DNA of 24,724 nt from JANMCE01 sp031360915 (lineage in GTDB: Bacteria > Actinomycetota > Acidimicrobiia > Acidimicrobiales > Ilumatobacteraceae), in contig JANMCE010000077.1 in the NCBI GenBank assembly GCA_031360915.1, positions 1-24,724 on the forward strand, in the 5' to 3' direction. The position numbers and the translations under genes were made by a program. Below are positions 8,065 to 13,879 of the stretch, piece by piece (within the stretch, counting starts at the first letter, position 1; every line of letters starts with the position of its first letter). The notes beneath the pieces were generated by a model, which saw nothing but the letters and a program-made list of their open reading frames with translations, was not told where the DNA came from and did not search any database.

Positions 8065-8582
8065 ATGATTCTGGACCACCGTGAGTTGGAGACTGCCAGG
8101 GCCATCGTGGTGTTGCAGAAGCCTGCGTACCGGTTGAGGCTGTGCTCATCGGGTATCACCAGATGCCGGGTCTCATCGAGTCGCCGGCCGATGTGGCGGC
8201 CCTCGACCTCACGATACTCGGCACGTTCGACGACGGACAGCTCGTCGGTATGCTCGGCTACCAACGAATCGCCGATGTGGTTGATGTCGATCGGGTTGCG
8301 GTCCGTACGGCGCATTTTCGGCGGGGCATTGGACGCCGCTTGCTCGAAGCGTTACGCAGGCAAGAATCCACCGCGATCCGTTTCGAGGTTTCTACCGGAA
8401 CAGCGAACCCAGCGGCCGTCGCGCTCTGCACCGGAGCCGGATACCGACTGGTTCAAGAAGAGACGCTGGCCGGCATCAACGTCGTCCACCTCGAACACCC
8501 CTCACGAGCACAACCCTGGTCGTGCTCAGTCCCGCAACAGGGAACCGTGGACTCGTCTGGTGCCGGATTGGTACTCGAGTAA
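8065..8582 (+). pseudogene. GNAT N-acetyltransferase interrupted by a one-base frameshift
   Basis: Two overlapping reading frames together make one GNAT-fold acetyltransferase. The first frame, from ATG 8065, encodes MILDHRELETARAIVVLQ followed by KPAYR. The second frame supplies VEAVLIGYH and the rest. The join is at the CGG-TTG codons around 8131-8135, where adding one G would restore a single frame. The second part contains the acetyl-CoA loop FRRGIGRRLLEAL, a beta-bulge FEVSTGTANPAAVALC and GYRLVQEE, all typical of the family; substrate unknown. A GTG at 8142 could initiate the second frame alone, but that product would lack the first strand and helix. Either a true frameshift mutation or a consensus error in the assembly. 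The gene is divergent from the ABC exporter, and a repeat element follows its stop. Confidence 0.65.
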
Positions 8583-8609
8583 AGCGCGATGCTCAGAGAA
8601 CTCGGGCTG

Positions 8610-8720
8610 GCTCACCCTCCAACTCGGGCTGGCTCATCCTCCAACTCGGCCCGGCAGAGGCTCAATTCCGAGCAAAGTGCCCGAGTTGGAGGGTGAGCGG
8701 CGCGGAGTTGGAGGGTGAAG
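8610..8720. repeat. Inverted double-box repeat element, copy 2
   Basis: Two near-identical 22-base tandem units occupy 8599-8642, differing at one position. Their CCCTCCAAC/TCCTCCAAC boxes end at 8623 and 8645. On the right, the inverse box GAGTTGGAGGGTGA occurs at 8683 and 8705, again 22 bases apart. The inner edges are 39 bases apart (8646-8684). The arms 8610-8649 and 8681-8720 match as an inverted repeat at about 32 of 40 positions, including a perfect 18-bp stretch (8610-8627 with 8681-8698). The element lies between the stop of the GNAT gene and a truncated methyltransferase. Core boxes run from 8614 to 8716. Architecture is shared with 23-126. Confidence 0.75.
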
Positions 8721-8759
8721 GTTAGCATCGCTACACACCGAACGACCCCGGCGTGCACC

Positions 8760-8927
8760 GACAACGGCTTGGGCCAGCCGCCGTGCCAGCATGCCGTCGC
8801 CGCACCCCACATCGAGCGCATTTCGGGGACCAGTCGGAACGGCGCCGAACACCAAGTCGAAAGAGTGGATGTTGTGGTTCCACCTCTCCGCCTCAGGAAT
8901 CAACCGCCGAGCATCGACGTTCGACAA
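8760..8927 (-). pseudogene. Truncated class I methyltransferase (N-terminal remnant)
   Basis: About 56 residues resemble the start of a SAM-dependent methyltransferase: RWNHNIHSFDLVFGAVP, then the motif I strand and glycine loop ALDVGCGDGMLARRL. Homology stops just after this loop. The frame stays open to 8634, but the added residues are low-quality sequence translated through the repeat element, and nothing downstream resembles the remaining two thirds of a methyltransferase. The only in-frame start seen is TTG 8927. I read it as a remnant left by a deletion whose edge lies within about 40 bases of the repeat element. The stretch 8928-9016 between this remnant and the SRPBCC gene holds no gene I can support. 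Confidence 0.6.
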
Positions 8928-9016
8928 CCGCCTCCATCCGCTGCTCGGTATCGAACAACATCGCCACCATCGTAGGTTTCGCAGTCAGGGCGGCCCGAGT
9001 ATCAGACGTGAAGCGG

Positions 9017-9433
9017 CTATTCACTGGCGGTCTTGAGACCGTCGGCGAACTGGTTGAACGATTCGGTCATGTCGGGGATTGCTTTGGTTATGAGCCCAGC
9101 GAGGGGCCCGGTGAATGCTTCGGTCATCGAGAATTCGGTGCTATCGCCGCGTTCAGTCAGGGTGAAGGTGCGCCGACCCGTGAACAGTCCGAAGGGCATG
9201 CCGCTGGACCACACCATCCGGGTCGGCTTGTTCAGTTCGGTCACTTTGAGCTTGAACCTGCGTTTCGGGTTGATCGTGGACACCAACGCGATCTTGGCGC
9301 CTTGAGCAATCTGACCGTCAAGGCTGACGATCGACCGATTCCAGTCGCGGTACCCGGAGCTGTTGGTCAGCAACGCCCAGATCTCGTCGGCGGGCGCGGC
9401 GATGGTTCGGGTGACATGAAACTGTTTCGACAT
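9017..9433 (-). CDS. SRPBCC-family (polyketide cyclase/START-like) protein
   Basis: A 138-residue helix-grip protein. It begins with the family pattern FHVTRTIAAPADEIWALLT (residues 5-23), then GYRDWNRSI, followed by antiparallel strands (KIALVSTI, FKLKVTEL, TRMVWSSG) and a long C-terminal helix with IPDMTESFNQFADGLK. These proteins bind hydrophobic ligands or act as small-molecule cyclases/hydratases; ligand unknown. Its ATG overlaps the TGA of the upstream gene by one base, so translation is probably coupled to it. It forms a two-gene unit with the conserved hypothetical, likely controlled by the divergent WYL-type regulator. Confidence 0.85.
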   Translation of the reverse strand: MSKQFHVTRTIAAPADEIWALLTNSSGYRDWNRSIVSLDGQIAQGAKIALVSTINPKRRFKLKVTELNKPTRMVWSSGMPFGLFTGRRTFTLTERGDSTEFSMTEAFTGPLAGLITKAIPDMTESFNQFADGLKTASE

Positions 9434-9855
9434 CAGCGCGCTCGCATCCGGTTGTTGCGCGGGTTGTGTTCCACTTCTGCCAGGCCGAGCACTTCAAGCA
9501 CGGGCGGGATGTAGTTCCCGAACCTGCCGCGCAGACCCTTCTTGAGCCCGTACCAGCCGCCCACCGGATTATCAGTCGATCGACCCCACGCTTCGACGGT
9601 GTCAGGCACGGCCGCTTTTTGTTCGTCGGCGTTGCCGAGCGGCATCCAATCGGCTCGCGCCGTGAGCATCGCATGCAAGTCATCGATACAACGCAGGTCA
9701 TAGCGCAGTTCGGTCGACCCGACCTGCACAACAAGCACGGATGGGGTGGCGGCGAGATCGCGGTAGGCCTCGAACTCGGACTTTCCTGGCGGGGTGGTCA
9801 GGATCCACGGATCCTCTCGGGTCCCGGAGCCTTCGACACCGTGTGTGGTTGACAT
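9433..9855 (-). CDS. Conserved hypothetical protein
   Basis: A 140-residue soluble protein resembling a conserved actinobacterial/proteobacterial family of unknown function. Recognisable features are HGVEGSGTREDPW near the N-terminus, LRYDLRCIDDLHAML in the middle, then DTVEAWGRS, NPVGGWYGLKKGLRGRFGNY and a basic tail. I chose ATG 9855 over the ATG 48 bases upstream because a good Shine-Dalgarno (GAAAGGAA) sits 6 bases before it. The upstream extension looks non-coding. It is the first gene of a minus-strand pair with the SRPBCC protein; in such pairs the two are likely to work together, but no function can be named. Confidence 0.8.
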   Translation of the reverse strand: MSTTHGVEGSGTREDPWILTTPPGKSEFEAYRDLAATPSVLVVQVGSTELRYDLRCIDDLHAMLTARADWMPLGNADEQKAAVPDTVEAWGRSTDNPVGGWYGLKKGLRGRFGNYIPPVLEVLGLAEVEHNPRNNRMRAR

Positions 9856-9897
9856 GGCAAGTTCCTTTCGCTGAGATGCACAGTAGATACCAAAGAC

Positions 9898-9912
9898 TGA
9901 CATCTCTTGTCA
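9898..9912. promoter_or_regulatory. Candidate operator: TGACA-N5-TGTCA dyad
   Basis: A perfect 5-5-5 inverted repeat (TGACA, TCTCT, TGTCA) lies in the 90-base gap between the divergent 9433-9855 and 9946-10467 genes. It is 42 bases before ATG 9855 and 33 before ATG 9946. A symmetric site in this position fits the regulator acting on both its own gene and the divergent pair. No other dyad of this quality is seen in the gap. Confidence 0.45.
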
Positions 9913-9945
9913 TAAATTCGTCGGGACTCTGCGAGACTGTACGTC

Positions 9946-10467
9946 ATGCGGGCCGGTCGCCTTGTCAGCTTGATGTTGATCCTCCAACGCCGTGGACGGG
10001 TCACCACCCGAGACCTCGCCATCGAGTTGGAAGTCAGTGAACGCACCGTGCTGCGCGACCTCGAGGAACTGTCGGGCGCTGGTGTTCCGGTGTACGCGAC
10101 CCGTGGGCCCGGTGGCGGATTTCAGTTGCTGGAAAACAACCTGCCCGAGCTCACCGACCCTGAGGACTGGCTGCCCGTCACTCGACGTCCCGGGCGTCCT
10201 CGTCGCGTCCATGTACACATCACGCCGGACGGGCTCCGGCTCGCTGCTGTGCTCCGACGGCTTCAACCAATGCGTGTCCGACGTAGTCAGGCTCCGCCCG
10301 ATGACGGTTGGCTCGAAGCGTCGTTCCGACTCGACACCATCGACGGAGCCGTCATCGACGTGCTCTCACTCGGCCCAAACATCCGCGTGATCGACCCAGC
10401 CGAACTTCGCGACCGAGTTGCGGACAACGCACGGCGCATCGCGCTGCTCTACCCCGACCGCCCTTGA
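9946..10467 (+). CDS. YafY/WYL-type HTH transcriptional regulator (short form)
   Basis: A 173-residue DNA-binding protein. The N-terminus is an HTH_11/DeoR-like winged helix: RLVSLMLILQRRGRVTTRDL, then the recognition region ELEVSERTVLRDLEEL and a wing with GVPVYATRGPGGGFQLL (to about residue 63). The C-terminal half (about 120-168) resembles the WCX ligand-sensing domain: WLEASFRL, AVIDVLSLGPNIRVIDP and LRDRVADNARRI. The usual WYL domain between them is missing or greatly shortened. Short relatives of this kind exist, so this is not clearly a truncation. It is divergent from the conserved hypothetical/SRPBCC pair with a dyad between, and is the likely local regulator. Confidence 0.85.
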   Translation: MRAGRLVSLMLILQRRGRVTTRDLAIELEVSERTVLRDLEELSGAGVPVYATRGPGGGFQLLENNLPELTDPEDWLPVTRRPGRPRRVHVHITPDGLRLAAVLRRLQPMRVRRSQAPPDDGWLEASFRLDTIDGAVIDVLSLGPNIRVIDPAELRDRVADNARRIALLYPDRP

Positions 10468-10494
10468 CAGCGTCCGCCACCACCGCCGTAGGCG

Positions 10495-11115
10495 CTAGGT
10501 CAGCCGCTTCGTGCGAAAGACAGCCGCCAGGCGGGTTGAGAGCGCGCCAAAGACGCAACCGAGAAAGAGCGTGGCCAACACGGTGAAATACACGACGCTA
10601 TAGGGACGGGCGAGGATGTCACTGATGCCGCTCGACGCAACGTCGGCAACGCTCTGCTGGTGCTCGACGGCTTCGAGACCCTGTACCCCGGTCATGATCC
10701 ACCAGAACACCACACACGCGAACGCCCCGAAGGTGGCTGGCACGAAGTACCAATCGCCGAGGAAGATCGAAGCGACGAGCAGCGCGGCGAGGATCGCGAT
10801 CCACCAACCAATGCCCCAATAGTCGGATAGGCCGGCGGTCTTGACTGCCAGCACCATGGTGGCCATACCGGCAGTAGCGCCGACAATGCACGCCACCGCC
10901 ACCTTGCGAAACGCCAGTAGGTTTCCGCCAGCGGCGAAGTAGCAGGCCCACGCCACAAAACCAACGGGTGGCACCAGTTGCACGCGAATGGGCACCACGC
11001 CGTGGCCCGCGATGAACCAGTGAAATCGCACGTTCAGCGCGAGTTCCATGTAGATCAGAGAAAGCAACCCGACCGCCATGGCGATCGGAAACAGCCCCTT
11101 AACCCTGTCCGCCAT
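10495..11115 (-). CDS. DUF1097-like integral membrane protein
   Basis: A 206-residue protein with about six hydrophobic segments: residues about 9-26, 44-62, 66-86, 98-117, 121-142 and a last one near 175-195. The stretch VPIRVQLVPPVGFVAWACYFAAGGN resembles the DUF1097 family of inner-membrane proteins (as YcdZ), whose function is unknown. I chose ATG 11115 because AAAGG sits 4 bases upstream; the longer frame to 11166 adds charged residues without membrane character. It converges with the WYL-type regulator gene, with 27 bases between stops. No functional link to neighbours is evident. Confidence 0.65.
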   Translation of the reverse strand: MADRVKGLFPIAMAVGLLSLIYMELALNVRFHWFIAGHGVVPIRVQLVPPVGFVAWACYFAAGGNLLAFRKVAVACIVGATAGMATMVLAVKTAGLSDYWGIGWWIAILAALLVASIFLGDWYFVPATFGAFACVVFWWIMTGVQGLEAVEHQQSVADVASSGISDILARPYSVVYFTVLATLFLGCVFGALSTRLAAVFRTKRLT

Positions 11116-11269
11116 CACGCCTTTGACTCTCCGCGGTCCGTCGAATTCCGCGCGTCGTCGACACATTCGTCTTCGTCATCGAACCCCACTTGAGGAAACT
11201 GCAACACGACCCCCCGGACGTGATGTGAGGACAATAACACCCCTGGTGAGGGAGCTCCGCAAATTGTCG

Positions 11270-11935
11270 TTAAACCGACATAACGCGACGATAGATGCAG
11301 ATCCTGCCGTCGGTGGTCGGTGAATTCGCGTAGAACGGCACGGCGGTCATCTCGATACGTTCTAGTCCACCGGCTTGTTCAAGGCGATCTAACGCATCGG
11401 CGAATCCGGATGTCCGCCACACGGCTTCGTGGACCGAGGCAGCAAGGAACCCGCCGACGCGGAGGACGCGTAGCAGCTCATCGAGGCACTCCGCCGTGAC
11501 GTGACCGCTGGTGAAGGTGCCGGTGCACACCACCGCTTCGTAGCTGCAGTCGTTCAATTCGAGTGGGAGGGTAAGATCCGCGATTGCCAATCGTTGGTAG
11601 ACGCCACGTCGCTCGGCCTGCGCCATCATCGCTGCCGATAGGTCGACACCGTCGAGTCGAGAGAATCCGTGCTTCGACAACTCTGCGCCCACGAGTCCGG
11701 TGCCGCACCCGACATCGAGCGTCAGACCATCCCGCCACGGAACTACTGCCGCGAACCGATTAGCGAAGACGGCCGGCACGAGATAGCCGAGACCAGAGAC
11801 CATGGTGCTGTCGTAGGTCTCAGCCCATTCGGCGTACAACTTCTGGCCGTCATGTTGGTCACGAATCGTGTAGGCGCGCCGCAGCAGGGCCGCGTCGTGT
11901 TCGCCGACATCAGGCGGAATGAGTCCATCGGTCAC
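11270..11935 (-). CDS. Class I SAM-dependent methyltransferase (METTL27-like)
   Basis: A 221-residue methyltransferase. The N-terminal region (LYAEWAETYDSTM near 33-45) precedes motif I LTLDVGCGTGLVGAEL (about 72-87), then the acidic post-I strand LDGVDLSAAMM and the motif IV region YEAVVCTGTFTSGHV. ELLRVLRVGGFLAASVHE is the motif V/VI helix-strand. The pattern resembles METTL27/WBSCR27-type proteins; substrate unknown. Start is GTG 11935, with TAAGCT 6 bases upstream and no Shine-Dalgarno. A small dyad (TGTCG, N6, CGACA at 11265-11280) spans its stop codon. Confidence 0.85.
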   Translation of the reverse strand: MTDGLIPPDVGEHDAALLRRAYTIRDQHDGQKLYAEWAETYDSTMVSGLGYLVPAVFANRFAAVVPWRDGLTLDVGCGTGLVGAELSKHGFSRLDGVDLSAAMMAQAERRGVYQRLAIADLTLPLELNDCSYEAVVCTGTFTSGHVTAECLDELLRVLRVGGFLAASVHEAVWRTSGFADALDRLEQAGGLERIEMTAVPFYANSPTTDGRICIYRRVMSV

Positions 11936-11941
11936 AGCCGA

Positions 11942-11947
11942 AGCTTA
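11942..11947 (-). promoter_or_regulatory. Candidate -10 box, leaderless start of the METTL27-like gene
   Basis: TAAGCT on the minus strand is followed by exactly 6 bases and GTG 11935. No Shine-Dalgarno is visible. It lies in the 46-base gap after the histidine kinase gene. Confidence 0.4.
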
Positions 11948-11981
11948 CGGAGATAGACGCACTACGGCTAGGGAAGGACCC

Positions 11982-13013
11982 CTATCGCCACGTAGGTAAC
12001 GGCTGGCCGTGCGAAGCAACCAGCACACCCTCCACTGCGTTGAGTGCCACGAGAGTAAACGTGGTTGGTTGCCGGTTGGTCACTATTAGCCGGGCACCCT
12101 CGGCTTCGGCCAGCGTCCGACCGATCGACAGCCCAAGCCCGTGTTGTTCGCCGACTCCACGCCGAAAGATCTGTTCGGCGTCCGTTGCGACAAGCCCGGT
12201 TCCTTCGTCCTGCACGTCGATAGCGGTCCCCCCGAGCAGCGACCGAATCGCGACGGTGATGGTGCCCTTTCCGTGACGATGGGCATTGGATATCAGCACG
12301 TCAAGAACCTGATCGAACACAATGGCCGAACCCTGCACCAGCGCGAATTCTCCGTCTACAACACGGATATGCCGAGCATCTCCGGTCAGGATCGGCTGCC
12401 ATCGCTGGAGAGCGCGGTGAATCACGTCGTCAAGGACGACCACGCTGTCCAACCGAGCGGGCGCACGTTCTAAGCGCAGCAGATGGTCGATCGTTCGCTC
12501 CATCTGCATGAGGTCGTTGCGAAGCGGTTGTGTCTTTTCCGTCGGCCAACACACCGGATCGAGAGCGTCAAGCTTCAGCCGAAGCGATGCGAGCGGTGTT
12601 CGCAACTGGTGAGAAACATCGGCGCTGAACTGCCGCTCGAGCAGGATCGCTTCCTTTACTCGGAACGCGCTGTTCTGCAAGGTTTGCGCGAGCTGGTCGA
12701 TCTCGACAATGCCGGTGGGCGCCAACGGTTCGAACGACTCGCCCTGCCCACACAACTGGGCGATCTCACTGAGTCTCACCATCGGCCGTGTCAGCCGCCT
12801 GCCCTGGTAGGTCGCAAGCACATATCCGGCCACCACAATGCTTACCGAAAGACCCGCCAACAGCAGCCACACGGCATGCTCGTCAGTGCGAGCTGCAGCC
12901 GACCCTCCGCCGTCGCGCACAACTCGATCAAGCCCTATAAGGATGGGCGCGACGAACAACACAAGCACGACCGTCAGCACTCCGGTGATGAACAAACTCA
13001 GGCGCTTCGTCAT
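11982..13013 (-). CDS. Two-component sensor histidine kinase
   Basis: A 343-residue membrane kinase. TM1 is about residues 7-29. A very short extracytoplasmic loop of about 18 residues follows, then TM2 at about 48-68. A HAMP linker runs about 70-120. The dimerisation domain has FSADVSHQLRTPLASLRL with the phospho-acceptor His135, and the ATPase domain has the N-box ISNAHRHG (Asn243), G1 DEGTG (269-273) and G2 GLGLS (292-296). The loop is too small to be a folded sensor, so the signal probably comes through the membrane or a partner protein. Its ATG overlaps the stop of the response regulator by 4 bases. The pair is divergent from hutH, making it a candidate, unproven, regulator of the hut operon. 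Confidence 0.92.
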   Translation of the reverse strand: MTKRLSLFITGVLTVVLVLFVAPILIGLDRVVRDGGGSAAARTDEHAVWLLLAGLSVSIVVAGYVLATYQGRRLTRPMVRLSEIAQLCGQGESFEPLAPTGIVEIDQLAQTLQNSAFRVKEAILLERQFSADVSHQLRTPLASLRLKLDALDPVCWPTEKTQPLRNDLMQMERTIDHLLRLERAPARLDSVVVLDDVIHRALQRWQPILTGDARHIRVVDGEFALVQGSAIVFDQVLDVLISNAHRHGKGTITVAIRSLLGGTAIDVQDEGTGLVATDAEQIFRRGVGEQHGLGLSIGRTLAEAEGARLIVTNRQPTTFTLVALNAVEGVLVASHGQPLPTWR

Positions 13014-13735
13014 GCTGACTCGAGGCGGTAGCCGACCCCTCGGATGGTGGTGATTTCGATGGCAGCACCCACCTTGGTGCGCAATGCGTGAATATGCATG
13101 TCGAGGGTCTTACTGGAGTTCTCCCATCGCACGTCCCAGATCTCGGCAAACAGTTCGCGTCGGGTGACGACTTGGCCGGCGTGGCGGCAGAGATACACGA
13201 GGAGATCGAACTCACGATTTCGCAGGTTGATCGTCTCACCCTTCCAGATCACCGCATGGGACGCAGGGGAGACGACGAGCTCACCAACAGCGAGCGGCGC
13301 CGCCAGATCGACAGGTCTCGAACCGCGGAGATGGGCGCGGACGCGGGCAAGCAGCACATCAAGCGAGAATGGTTTGACGACGTAGTCAACCGCACCGCTG
13401 TCAAGCCCTACAACGACATCGATATCAGAACCACGGGCAGTGACGATAATCACAGGTAGGTCAGGCTGGTGGGTGCTGATCTCGCGACAGAAGGCAAAGC
13501 CGTCGGTGTCGGGCAGACCAAGGTCGAGCAGGACTAAATCAAGGCGCGTGTCCTTGAGCATCACTCGAGCCCCAGCCGACGTTCTCGTCAACACCGTTTC
13601 GTAGCCATTTGCGACTAACGCCGCCACCACCGAGTTTCCGAACGACTCGTCGTCTTCCACAACGAGAAGACGCGAAACGGCGTCCGAAGGCCCTGCTTCG
13701 CCCGAACGGCGCGATTTGGTCATGCGTATCAACAC
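13010..13735 (-). CDS. OmpR/PhoB-family response regulator
   Basis: A 241-residue regulator. The receiver domain (about 20-133) has the acidic pair in VVEDDE, the phospho-acceptor Asp71 in LLDLGLP, the switch Thr99 in VTARG and Lys121 in VKPFS. The winged-helix effector domain (about 150-238) has LRNREFDLLVYL, VTRRELFAEIW, SSKTLDMHIHALRTKVG and TIRGVGYRL. I give GTG 13735 as start because GAGGA lies 4 bases upstream; ATG 13723 is an alternative. First gene of the pair with the kinase. The 144-base gap to hutH (13736-13879) is the likely site of its own promoter and could hold sites for the hut promoter. Confidence 0.92.
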   Translation of the reverse strand: MLIRMTKSRRSGEAGPSDAVSRLLVVEDDESFGNSVVAALVANGYETVLTRTSAGARVMLKDTRLDLVLLDLGLPDTDGFAFCREISTHQPDLPVIIVTARGSDIDVVVGLDSGAVDYVVKPFSLDVLLARVRAHLRGSRPVDLAAPLAVGELVVSPASHAVIWKGETINLRNREFDLLVYLCRHAGQVVTRRELFAEIWDVRWENSSKTLDMHIHALRTKVGAAIEITTIRGVGYRLESA

Positions 13736-13801
13736 TCAATCCTCGCTGCCGGTGAACGCGAAGAGCCTATCGGGAAGATTTCACCCTCCGTGGTCACATC
13801 C

Positions 13802-13823
13802 GTAAACATTCAGTAAGTTCAGG
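13802..13823. promoter_or_regulatory. Possible response-regulator site in the RR-hutH gap
   Basis: GTAA recurs at 13802 and 13813, 11 bases apart, and TTCAG at 13809 and 13818. OmpR/PhoB-type regulators commonly bind direct repeats with 11-base periodicity. The conserved part is short, so this is suggestive only. Confidence 0.2.
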
Positions 13824-13865
13824 GTGGCGCGCTGAGGGGGTCCCTCCGACGAAATGGTCGTGACC

Positions 13866-13871
13866 TAACGT
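13866..13871 (+). promoter_or_regulatory. Candidate -10 box of the hut operon
   Basis: TAACGT is followed by 8 bases and ATG 13880, with no Shine-Dalgarno before the ATG. The hut transcript would start at or within two bases of the hutH start codon. No matching -35 box is seen. Confidence 0.4.
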
Positions 13872-13879
13872 GCAGGCCT

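Noticed and set aside
8599..8726. Short direct repeats as a CRISPR array
   Set aside because: Only two tandem units of 22 bases with no spacers between them, and the other copies are inverted. There are no cas genes nearby.
8880..8975. Minus-strand frame reading MVAMLFDTEQRMEAVVERR, overlapping the methyltransferase remnant
   Set aside because: It looks somewhat protein-like but is very short, ends quickly and matches no family I recognise.
9946..10467. WYL-type regulator as a truncated pseudogene
   Set aside because: Both the HTH and the C-terminal WCX-like part are intact and in frame; short forms of this kind exist.
11265..11280. TGTCG-N6-CGACA dyad as a terminator for the METTL27-like gene
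   Set aside because: Five-base arms spanning the stop codon with no T-run; too weak to call.
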